From positions 1 through 59,330 of the forward strand of contig QOZS01000036.1 of NCBI GenBank assembly GCA_003576705.1: a stretch of 59,330 nt of DNA, given 5' to 3'. The notes under the pieces are model-generated. The model did not search any database, was not told the DNA's origin, and saw only the letters and a list, made by a program, of their open reading frames with translations. Both the position numbers and the translations under genes were made by a program. This document shows positions 36,078-43,548 of this stretch, in pieces; within the stretch, counting starts at the first letter, position 1; the number at the start of each line of letters is the position of its first letter. The stretch is from Desertibaculum subflavum (GTDB lineage Bacteria; Pseudomonadota; Alphaproteobacteria; Ferrovibrionales; Ferrovibrionaceae).

Positions 36078-37121
36078 ATGTCCCATTGGCTTCGCGATCC
36101 GATTCCGGGTCGCCCCTGCAGCGTGATCGGCGAAGTTGCACAGGCGCATGACGGCAGCCTGGGCATGGCGCATGCCTTCATCGATGCGATCGCCAGGGCC
36201 GGCGCCGACGCGGTGAAGTTCCAGACCCATATCGCCGCCGCCGAGAGCACGCCGGCCGAGCCCTGGCGGACGCGGTTCAGCCCGCAGGACGATACGCGGC
36301 TGGACTATTGGCGCCGGATGGAGTTCACGCCCGAGCAGTGGGCCGGCCTCAAGCGCCATGCCGAGGAGAAAGGCCTCGTGTTCCTGAGCTCGCCGTTTTC
36401 GCCGGAGGCGGCGGATCTGCTCGACCGCCTCGGCATGGTCGCCTGGAAGGTGGCGTCCGGCGAGGTCACGAATTTGCCCCTGATCGAACGCATGGCGGCG
36501 ACCGGCAAACCGGTCATGCTGTCGACCGGCATGAGTCCGCTGGCGGAGATCGATCAGGCGGTGGAGGCGGTGGTGCGGCATGCCGCGCCGCTCGCCGTGA
36601 TGCAATGCGCCTCGATGTATCCCTGCCCGCCCGAGGCCGTCGGTCTCAACAACCTCGGCCTGTTCCGCGAGCGCTACGGCGCCGCGGTCGGTCTCTCCGA
36701 TCATTCGGCGACGATATTCCCCGGCCTCGCGGCTGCCACAATCGGCGCCGAGGTTCTCGAGGTGCACGTCACTCTGTCGCGCGAAATGTTCGGCCCCGAC
36801 GTCGTCGCCTCGCTCACCACGGCGGAATTCGCCGAGATGTGCCGAGGTGTGCGCGCCATCGAGGCGATGAAATCGCATCCGGTCGACAAGACCGCGGTCG
36901 CCACCCAGGCCGAGCCGCTGCGCGACATCTTCATGAAGAGCCTGGTGGCCGCCGCCGATCTTCCAGCCGGGCGGGTACTCGCGGCGGCGGATCTGGCGGC
37001 CAAGAAGCCGGGCAGCGGGATTCGCGCCAGCCAGCTCGGCAGCCTGATCGGCCGCCGCCTGAAGCGCGCCGTCCAGCGCGACCAGCTGCTTTCGCTCGAC
37101 GATCTCGAGCCGGCCGCCTGA
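36078..37121 (+). CDS. neuB: NeuB-family nonulosonate synthase
   Basis: This 347-residue enzyme of the sialic/legionaminic/pseudaminic acid synthase family condenses phosphoenolpyruvate with an N-acyl-hexosamine to a 9-carbon sugar. The TIM-barrel domain shows IGEVAQAHDGSLGMAHAFID (about 17-36), DAVKFQTH, FLSSPFSPE, KVASGEVTNLPLI and GLSDHSATIF. A C-terminal SAF/antifreeze-like domain covers about 285-345 (IRASQLGSLIGRRLKRAVQ). Which nonulosonate is made cannot be decided. The stop and the next start share one base (TGATG), so translation is coupled to the NeuC-like epimerase. No CMP-nonulosonate synthetase lies in the window. Confidence 0.93.
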   Translation: MSHWLRDPIPGRPCSVIGEVAQAHDGSLGMAHAFIDAIARAGADAVKFQTHIAAAESTPAEPWRTRFSPQDDTRLDYWRRMEFTPEQWAGLKRHAEEKGLVFLSSPFSPEAADLLDRLGMVAWKVASGEVTNLPLIERMAATGKPVMLSTGMSPLAEIDQAVEAVVRHAAPLAVMQCASMYPCPPEAVGLNNLGLFRERYGAAVGLSDHSATIFPGLAAATIGAEVLEVHVTLSREMFGPDVVASLTTAEFAEMCRGVRAIEAMKSHPVDKTAVATQAEPLRDIFMKSLVAAADLPAGRVLAAADLAAKKPGSGIRASQLGSLIGRRLKRAVQRDQLLSLDDLEPAA

Positions 37122-38275
37122 TGGCCCGCCGGATCTGTGTCGCCATCACGGCGCGGCCCAGCTATTCGCGCATCCGCTCCGCCCTGGCTGCCATACGCGC
37201 ACATTCCCGGCTTGAGCTGCAACTTGTGGTCACGGCCTCCGCGCTGTTAGATCGCTATGGCAATGCGATTCGCGTGATCGAGCAGGAGGGGTTTCGGATC
37301 GATCGCCGGGTCTACATGATCCTGGAGGGCGAAAATCTGGTCACCTCGGCGAAGTCGACCGGCATCGGCATGGCGGAGCTTGCGACCGTCTTCGACGACC
37401 TGCAGCCTGATGCCGTCGTCACCATCGCCGACCGGTTCGAGACCATGGCGACCGCTGTCGCCGCCGCCTACATGAACATTCCGCTGATCCACGTGCAGGG
37501 CGGTGAGATCACCGGCTCGATCGACGAGAAGGTGCGCCATTCGATCACCAAGCTGGCCGACCTGCACCTGGTGGCGAACGACCGCGCGCGCGAACGCGTC
37601 ATCCGCATGGGCGAGCGGCCCGAGGCGGTGATCGTCACCGGCTGTCCATCGATCGACGTCGCCCGCCTCGCGGTGGAGCGGCCGGAGCTTCCGTTCGACC
37701 TGTTCGAGAAGTACGGCGGCGTCGGCCGGCGCTTCGACATCTCGGAGGGCTATCTCGTGGTGCTGCAGCACCCGGTGACGACCGAGTATGGCGACACGCG
37801 GCGGCAGGTGAACGAGACGCTGCACGCGATCGACGAGCTCGGTCTGCCAACGCTGTGGTTCTGGCCCAATGTCGATGCCGGCTCCGACGGCACGTCCGGC
37901 GGCATCCGCGCCTATCGCGAGGCGCATGCGCTGCCGCATGTGCATTTCTTCAAGAATCTGCCGCCGGAAGACTTCCTGCGCCTGCTGATGAAGGCGCGCT
38001 GCATCGTCGGCAATTCCAGCGTCGCTATCCGCGAATGCGCCTATCTCGGCGTTCCGGCCGTAAACATCGGCAGCCGCCAGGAAGGGCGCGATCGCGGCCG
38101 CAACGTGGTCGACGTGCCCTATGACCGCAACGCGATCAAGCAGGCGGTGCTGCGGCACCTGAAATCGCCTCGCCCGGCGCCCGATCCGATCTATGGCGAG
38201 GGCGATGCGGGCCTGCGTATCGCCGACGCGATCGCCGACGCCAAGCTCACCATTGAGAAGCGGCTGACGTATTGA
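37121..38275 (+). CDS. neuC: NeuC/WecB-type UDP-N-acetylglucosamine 2-epimerase (hydrolysing)
   Basis: This 384-residue GT-B-fold epimerase begins MARRICVAITARPSYSRIRS, has TIADRFETMATAVAAAYMNI (about 101-120), HVQGGEITGSIDEKVRHSI and the C-terminal GNSSVAIRECAYLGVP loop that binds UDP. The hydrolysing branch (NeuC, LegG) gives N-acetylmannosamine-type products for NeuB, which fits its position directly behind neuB with a one-base overlap. It is followed by a polysaccharide deacetylase, also overlapping by one base. Non-hydrolysing WecB-type activity cannot be fully excluded by eye. Confidence 0.9.
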   Translation: MARRICVAITARPSYSRIRSALAAIRAHSRLELQLVVTASALLDRYGNAIRVIEQEGFRIDRRVYMILEGENLVTSAKSTGIGMAELATVFDDLQPDAVVTIADRFETMATAVAAAYMNIPLIHVQGGEITGSIDEKVRHSITKLADLHLVANDRARERVIRMGERPEAVIVTGCPSIDVARLAVERPELPFDLFEKYGGVGRRFDISEGYLVVLQHPVTTEYGDTRRQVNETLHAIDELGLPTLWFWPNVDAGSDGTSGGIRAYREAHALPHVHFFKNLPPEDFLRLLMKARCIVGNSSVAIRECAYLGVPAVNIGSRQEGRDRGRNVVDVPYDRNAIKQAVLRHLKSPRPAPDPIYGEGDAGLRIADAIADAKLTIEKRLTY

Positions 38276-39216
38276 TGCCGAATCGAAGCGTTACCCTCGT
38301 CACCTATCACTATGTCCGGCCGCTGGCGGGCAGCCAGTTCCCGACGCTCAAGGCACTCGATCTCCGGGCCTTCGAGGCACAGCTCGACTATTTCGCCCGG
38401 CACTATCAGTTCGTGACCATGGACACGGTGATCGCGCTGTTCAACGGCGAGCCCGTCGAGCTGCCGCCGAACCCGGTGCTGCTCACCTTCGACGACGGCT
38501 ATGCCGATCACTTCCGCTATGTGTTTCCGCGCCTGTTCGACCGTGGCGTCTCCGGCGCCTTCTATCCCGCCGCGGTCACCGCCATCGACCGCCAGATCCT
38601 CGACGCCAATCGCGTGCATTTCGTGCTGGCATCGATCGGTGACCCGGACACCTTGATCGAGATGATCGAGGCGGGCATCGAATCCGAGCGCGGCGCCCAT
38701 CAGCTGTGGTCCACCGAGCAGTACCGCGCCGAGTTCATGACCGCGTCGCGCTTCGACGAGCCGCGCGTCGCCTATGCCAAGCGCATGCTGCAATTCGTCC
38801 TGCCGGACCGCCTGCGCCAGTCGATCGCCGACGCCGCGTTCCAGCGCTTCGTGACCAGGGACGAGCCGGGCTTCGCCGAGGAGCTCTATATGGGCGCGGC
38901 CGAGCTTCGCACCATGCGGGCCAACGGCATGCATATCGGCCTGCACAGCGACCGGCATGTGTGGCTCGGCAAGCTCAGCCGGGAGGAGCAGGCGGCGGAG
39001 ATCACCGGTTCGTTCCGCGTGCTCGAAATGCTGGGCAGCCCGCGGCAGAACTTCTCGTTCTGCTTCCCCTACGGCAACTACAACCGGGATACCTTGTCGC
39101 TGCTCGACGGCTTCGGCTGTGCGCTGGCGTTGACGACGCGGTCTGCGGTCGCGTCGCTCGGCGATGCGCGGCTGGAGGTTCCGCGGCTCGACACCAACCA
39201 GCTGCCGCGCGCCTAA
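38275..39216 (+). CDS. Polysaccharide deacetylase (NodB-fold) family protein
   Basis: This 313-residue protein of the carbohydrate esterase 4 / NodB-homology group opens VTLVTYHYVRP and carries the metal-site motif TFDDGYADH (about 76-84), a later LHSDRHVWLG and the FCFPYGNYNRDT segment. It should remove N- or O-acetyl groups from a sugar or glycan. No signal peptide is seen, so it may act on a cytoplasmic lipid-linked or nucleotide-linked sugar. The ATG at 38275 shares one base with the neuC stop, making a coupled trio with neuB and neuC. Its stop overlaps that of the opposite MaoC-SDR gene by 4 bp. Confidence 0.9.
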   Translation: MPNRSVTLVTYHYVRPLAGSQFPTLKALDLRAFEAQLDYFARHYQFVTMDTVIALFNGEPVELPPNPVLLTFDDGYADHFRYVFPRLFDRGVSGAFYPAAVTAIDRQILDANRVHFVLASIGDPDTLIEMIEAGIESERGAHQLWSTEQYRAEFMTASRFDEPRVAYAKRMLQFVLPDRLRQSIADAAFQRFVTRDEPGFAEELYMGAAELRTMRANGMHIGLHSDRHVWLGKLSREEQAAEITGSFRVLEMLGSPRQNFSFCFPYGNYNRDTLSLLDGFGCALALTTRSAVASLGDARLEVPRLDTNQLPRA

Positions 39217-40607
39217 AGCACGGCCAGCAGCGCGTCTGCCGCATCCGCCCCGTCGCTGCCGCCGACCTGGGCGGTCTGGTCGGTTCTCAGCCGCCCGAAT
39301 CGAGGCTGGAGCAGCCGAACCTTCCGTCCGCCCGTGCGGATCCGTTCGGCCGCCCGTTCGGCCGCCGCCTCGCCGGCCGACTTGGCTGCGGCATATTCCG
39401 TGAAGCCGGCCTCGGGCCGGTCGATGTAGACCGTCGAGGGGACCAGCAGCGTCACTTCGCCGGCCAGATGCGGTTCCGCCGCCGCCAGCAGCTGCTCCAG
39501 GCCGCGGACGAAAACCTCGGCATAGGTGGCGCTCAGCCCGCTGTCGAAATCGGCACTGCCCTTGCGGATGCGCGGCGCAGCGCAGAAGAGGAGGTGGGTG
39601 AACGGTGCGCCATCCATGGCCGGCACCCGGTCCGGTGCGGTCACGTCGAGCCGCATCGTCGCAGCGCGCCCGCCCGCTTCGTTGATCTCCGCCGCTACCC
39701 GTTCGGCATCCTGGCGGCCGTCGCGATAGGTCAGCGTGACCCGCGCGCCGCCGGCCGCCAGCAGCTTTGCCCCCGCCTCGCCCAGGCCCCGGCTGCCGCC
39801 GACGATCAGCGCCGAGGCGCCGGCGAAACGGCCGGACGCCACCTGCGCGGCGATATCGGCGAAGCGTCTTTGACCGACCGGCGCCGGCCGCAGCAAGGCC
39901 GTCGCCTGCCCCTCGCCGCCGCCCGAGAGCGCGATGGTGGCGAGCTGGAACCGGTCATCCCAGTCGAGGGTGCGATAGTCCAGCCCGGCGACCGTGGTGG
40001 CGGGATCGAACGACGCCTGCAGGCCGGTGAAGATCGAGTGCAGGCCGGGCACCCGCATGCCGACGATGCGCGTGCTGGCCAGCAGCCAGGCGGCCTGCCG
40101 CGCGGCGAGGCCGCCCAGCGCCGGAAACAACGCGGCGAATCCAGCGGCGTCGTAGCCGAGCGGCACCGACCCGGCGGCGGCGGCGATCGCCGCCGAGCCG
40201 AGTTCGCGGCAAGGCTCCGGTGCGGGCGGGCCGGGGTTCCGCCAGGACGCGGGCGCCGCGTCGAAGGCAAACCGCAGGCGCACCGCGCCGCGCCGGGCCG
40301 AGCGCAGGCGAACGCCGACCGCCCCGGTACCGATATCCGCCGGCTCCATCGTCACCTTCTCGTCCACCAGGATGGCGGAATCGAATTTCGCCTCCACCCG
40401 GCTCAGCGCCTCGGGCCGGTGTCCTGCGGTGGACAGCCGGTCGAGGCTCCACAGCACGAGGTGCATGCCGTGCACGACCGGCGCGCCGAACAGAAGGCGG
40501 CGGGCCTGCACCGGATCGACATGGATCGGATTACGGTCACCCGACAGCGCGGCGAAGGCGAGCTGGTCCTGCAAAGTGAAGTGGCGGCTGGTCGCGGCGC
40601 TGGTCAT
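39213..40607 (-). CDS. MaoC-like hydratase / short-chain dehydrogenase fusion
   Basis: This 464-residue two-domain protein has an N-terminal hotdog MaoC-like hydratase part with the D24-x4-H29 catalytic pattern (SGDRNPIHVD), a second half-hotdog region (about 140-240), and a C-terminal SDR with the NAD(P) motif GGSRGLGE (270-277), Ser391 and Y405-AAA-K409. The fusion could reduce a 3-ketoacyl thioester and dehydrate or hydrate it, or interconvert 3-hydroxyacyl and enoyl forms. It lies opposite to the neighbouring glycan genes, close to a stand-alone acyl carrier protein and FkbH, so a role in making an acyl group for a sugar is plausible but unproven. Confidence 0.82.
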   Translation of the reverse strand: MTSAATSRHFTLQDQLAFAALSGDRNPIHVDPVQARRLLFGAPVVHGMHLVLWSLDRLSTAGHRPEALSRVEAKFDSAILVDEKVTMEPADIGTGAVGVRLRSARRGAVRLRFAFDAAPASWRNPGPPAPEPCRELGSAAIAAAAGSVPLGYDAAGFAALFPALGGLAARQAAWLLASTRIVGMRVPGLHSIFTGLQASFDPATTVAGLDYRTLDWDDRFQLATIALSGGGEGQATALLRPAPVGQRRFADIAAQVASGRFAGASALIVGGSRGLGEAGAKLLAAGGARVTLTYRDGRQDAERVAAEINEAGGRAATMRLDVTAPDRVPAMDGAPFTHLLFCAAPRIRKGSADFDSGLSATYAEVFVRGLEQLLAAAEPHLAGEVTLLVPSTVYIDRPEAGFTEYAAAKSAGEAAAERAAERIRTGGRKVRLLQPRFGRLRTDQTAQVGGSDGADAADALLAVL

Positions 40608-40798
40608 CCTGATTCCGGCAGGGCTGCCTTCCTGTGCGGGCGCCCGTTCTACCCGATTTGCGCCGCGCCCGGGCCAGTGTTAGAAGCCGTGGCCTCGGCG
40701 GCAGGGCTTGGCCGGCCGCGGGCGGGCCAGCATCGCAGCGAGAAGGGCAGGGGCCGCGCATCGGGTCGCGATGCAGGGGCCGGTGCGGAATCCAGCAG

Positions 40799-42142
40799 GT
40801 GAACGTTCCTCTCATCATCCCGGCCGAGAACCAGATCCGCGAATTCGATGCCAAGCTGCTGCTGGGCTGCGTTGCGGCCGAACGCGGCCACCCGGTCGTG
40901 GTCGGATCGCGCACCGAGATGCACTGGCACATCGCCTCGCTGCCGCGCGGCATCTACATCGCCAAGGATTTCCGCGGCAGCTCGCGGCGCATGTTCCGCA
41001 TCCTGCAGGACCTGGGCAACGACATCGTCGCCTGGGACGAGGAGGGCCTCGTGCATGCCTCGGACGAGCGCTACTACAAGCACCGGGTGGCGCCCGACCT
41101 GTTCGATCAGGTCCGCCTGTTCCTCGCCTGGGGGCCGAACAATGCGCGCACGCTGCGCGCCTATCCCGGCTACAAGGGTACCGCGGTCGAGGTCACCGGC
41201 AATCCTCGCATCGACATGATGCGTCCCGAGCTGCGCGGCTTCTTCGATGCCGAGGCGGCGGCGCTGAGCGCCCGCTTCGGCGACGGCTTCATCCTGGTCA
41301 ACACCAATTTCGGCCGCATCAACCACATCCAGCCGAGCCTGATGGCGCCGGGCGGACCGGCGGCGCCGAAGGACGACTACTGGCGCGCTTCGAATGCGTA
41401 TTTCCAGGGCATCTTCGATGCGATGCGCCGGCTGCTGCCGCGCCTCGCGGCGGCATTTCCCGACCGGTCGGTCGTGCTGCGCCCGCATCCGTCCGAGGCG
41501 CATGCGCCGTGGATCGAGGCGGCCGCCGGCCATCGCAACGTGCATGTGGTGTTCGAGGGCGGCGTGCTGCCCTGGCTGATCGCGTCTTCGGTGCTGGTGC
41601 ACAATGGCTGCACCACTGGGATCGAGGCGGCCGCTCTGGATCACCCCGTCATCGCCTTCCGGCCGCAGCGCGACGAGCGCTACGACTTCCCGCTGCCGAA
41701 CGATCTCAGCGCCGATGCGGGCAGCGAGGAGGCCGTGATCGAGCAGGTCTCCACCGTGCTCAAGGGCGGCTCGCTCCGCTATGGCCGGTTGAGGCGCGAC
41801 CTGATCGAGACGACCTTCGCCGCGCTGCAGGATCGCCTCGCCTCCGATCGCATCATCGACGCTGTTGCCGCGCACGCAGCGCAACGCCCGCGGCCGGTGC
41901 CGCCGATGCGGCGGCGCATGGCCGGCTGGGCTGCGGCCGAACTCCGCGGGCTCAGGAAGCGCCTGGTGAACCAGCACATCCCGGGGCACAAGAACGACAA
42001 GTCCTATCAGCGGACGCGGTTTCCCGGCCTGGGCATCGACGAGGTGCGCCACCGCGTGACCCTGCTCGGACGGTGTCTCGGCCGCTTCGACCGGGTGCGC
42101 GTGCATCAGCTGGCGCCGAACGTGTTCGAGATCACGGCGTGA
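40799..42142 (+). CDS. Surface carbohydrate biosynthesis protein (CDP-glycerophosphotransferase-like fold)
   Basis: This 447-residue soluble GT-B-like protein resembles 'surface carbohydrate biosynthesis' proteins of capsule and O-antigen loci. It starts VPLIIPAENQIREFDAKLLL, has EVTGNPRIDMMRP (about 135-147), FILVNTNFGRINH, VLRPHPSEAHAPW and the nucleotide-sugar-binding loop VHNGCTTGIEAAALDHPVIA. It probably acts as a glycosyl- or glycerophosphate-type transferase. The GTG at 40799 is the best start; upstream sequence in this frame is not family-like. Its stop overlaps the GTG of the GNAT-like gene (GTGA). The gene opens the second glycan operon. Confidence 0.82.
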   Translation: MNVPLIIPAENQIREFDAKLLLGCVAAERGHPVVVGSRTEMHWHIASLPRGIYIAKDFRGSSRRMFRILQDLGNDIVAWDEEGLVHASDERYYKHRVAPDLFDQVRLFLAWGPNNARTLRAYPGYKGTAVEVTGNPRIDMMRPELRGFFDAEAAALSARFGDGFILVNTNFGRINHIQPSLMAPGGPAAPKDDYWRASNAYFQGIFDAMRRLLPRLAAAFPDRSVVLRPHPSEAHAPWIEAAAGHRNVHVVFEGGVLPWLIASSVLVHNGCTTGIEAAALDHPVIAFRPQRDERYDFPLPNDLSADAGSEEAVIEQVSTVLKGGSLRYGRLRRDLIETTFAALQDRLASDRIIDAVAAHAAQRPRPVPPMRRRMAGWAAAELRGLRKRLVNQHIPGHKNDKSYQRTRFPGLGIDEVRHRVTLLGRCLGRFDRVRVHQLAPNVFEITA

Positions 42143-43203
42143 CCGCGGCATTGCACGACCGGTTCCCCCTGTCGCTGTGGCCGCTGCTCGACGATTTCCT
42201 CTGCCGTTGCTACGGCCGGCGTTACGCGCTGCGTGACCAGGCTCTGATGCGCTGGCAGTTCGGCGGTGCCGAGGACCCGGCCTCGCTGTCCATCATGTGG
42301 TACGGCGACGAGGGCGGCATCGTCTCGATGCTCGGTTGTCGTCCGACGGCGCTGTTCTGGGGCGCGTTCGACCAACCGGTCGCGGGCGGCTGGCTCAGCA
42401 ACTGGATGAGCGATCCGGGCCAGCGCTCGGGCGCGGGCGCCGTGCTGATGCGGCGTGCGCAGGAGAGGTTCCCGGTCGTGCTCGCGCAGGGCGCCAGCGC
42501 CGCCAACAAGCCGATTGCCGAGCGGCTGGGCTTTCGCATCTTCGAGCCGATCGATCGCCTGCTCGCCGTGTTCGACCCGATGCGCGCTGCCCGCTTCCTC
42601 GCGCCCGACGCGGCGGTGAAGCTCGAGCCGATGCTGCCGGCCGTGCCGGCCGGCGCCGTCGAGCGCGGATTGCCGGCCGACTACGCGCCCGACTGGAGCC
42701 GGTATCCCGCCTGCATGGCATTCGGCGCCGTGCGCAGTGCGGCGCATTTGCGTTGGCGCTATCTCGGCCATCCGGTGTTCCGCTACGAGATCGACCTGGC
42801 GCCCGGCCCGTCCGGGCCGGCGGTCTGTATCTGGCGCCTGGAGCGCGCCGTGGGGGAGGTGCACGACACGGTCGGCCGCATCGTCGATTTCTTCCATCCG
42901 GCCGATGGCGCGGCGCAGGGGCGCGCGGCGTTGTCGTCGGCACTCGGCCGCATGCAGGATGCGGGTGCCGCATTCGCCGATCTGCTGTGCTCTGCCGGAC
43001 CGTTCCTGGCCACCGCCCGGGCCGCCGGCATGGTGGACGCCACGACGATGCCCCTGGCCTTCCGCCTCAGTCCGACCGAGCGGCGGCTCCGGCTGCAGAA
43101 TGTCGAGTTCTGGGCGGCACCGGGGCTGCCGCGGCCCGCCGGCCTGGCCGATTGCCTGGTGAGCAAGGGCGACGGCGACCAGGACCGCCCCAATCACCCC
43201 TAG
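42139..43203 (+). CDS. GNAT-like acyltransferase
   Basis: This 354-residue protein seems to consist of two GNAT-like halves. The first includes IVSMLGCRPTALFWGAFDQ and a SDPGQRSGAGAVLMRRAQER pyrophosphate-loop-like segment (about 91-110), then AANKPIAERLGFRIFEPI. The second half (about 190-320) is more degenerate, with HLRWRYLGHPVFRYEI. Genes with this look are common in polysaccharide loci, where they acylate sugars. It overlaps the upstream gene (GTGA) and precedes an acyl carrier protein and FkbH, so an ACP-bound acyl donor is likely. The specific acyl group is unknown. Confidence 0.7.
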   Translation: MTAALHDRFPLSLWPLLDDFLCRCYGRRYALRDQALMRWQFGGAEDPASLSIMWYGDEGGIVSMLGCRPTALFWGAFDQPVAGGWLSNWMSDPGQRSGAGAVLMRRAQERFPVVLAQGASAANKPIAERLGFRIFEPIDRLLAVFDPMRAARFLAPDAAVKLEPMLPAVPAGAVERGLPADYAPDWSRYPACMAFGAVRSAAHLRWRYLGHPVFRYEIDLAPGPSGPAVCIWRLERAVGEVHDTVGRIVDFFHPADGAAQGRAALSSALGRMQDAGAAFADLLCSAGPFLATARAAGMVDATTMPLAFRLSPTERRLRLQNVEFWAAPGLPRPAGLADCLVSKGDGDQDRPNHP

Positions 43204-43302
43204 CGCGACGATGCCGGGCCACCCGGCGCGCGCGTTGCGTGGCCGCAAGTCGGGTGTTAGTCACGTGCAACGCACCCGCGAAGACCGGACCGGGAATCGA
43301 CC

Positions 43303-43548
43303 ATGACAGCCGCCGAGGCGCTCGCCACCATCGCGCCGGTGATCCGGGAGGTGCTCGACCGCCCGGATCTGGAGATCACACCGAGCCTGACGGCGCGCGA
43401 CGTGCCGGAATGGGATTCGCTCGCCAATATCACCATCATCATCGAGGTCGAGCGCGCCTTCGCCATCAAGTTCACCAGCGACGAGCTCGCCGCCTTCGCC
43501 GATACCGGCGCGATGGCGGCCGCCGCCGCCGCCAAGCAGGGGGGCTGA
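43303..43548 (+). CDS. Stand-alone acyl carrier protein
   Basis: This is an 81-residue acidic acyl carrier protein. The phosphopantetheine site is W37-D38-S39-L40 (PEWDSLANI), the normal position for the family. The helical pattern and the following IEVERAFAIKF segment fit ACPs of secondary metabolism or surface glycan loci rather than the main fatty-acid AcpP. Its stop shares one base with the FkbH start (TGATG), so the two are made together. It would carry the glyceryl or other acyl group loaded by FkbH. Confidence 0.92.
   Translation: MTAAEALATIAPVIREVLDRPDLEITPSLTARDVPEWDSLANITIIIEVERAFAIKFTSDELAAFADTGAMAAAAAAKQGG

Noticed and set aside
33886..36126. Long plus-strand frame over recG
   Set aside because: It is an antisense shadow of recG; all helicase motifs are on the minus strand.
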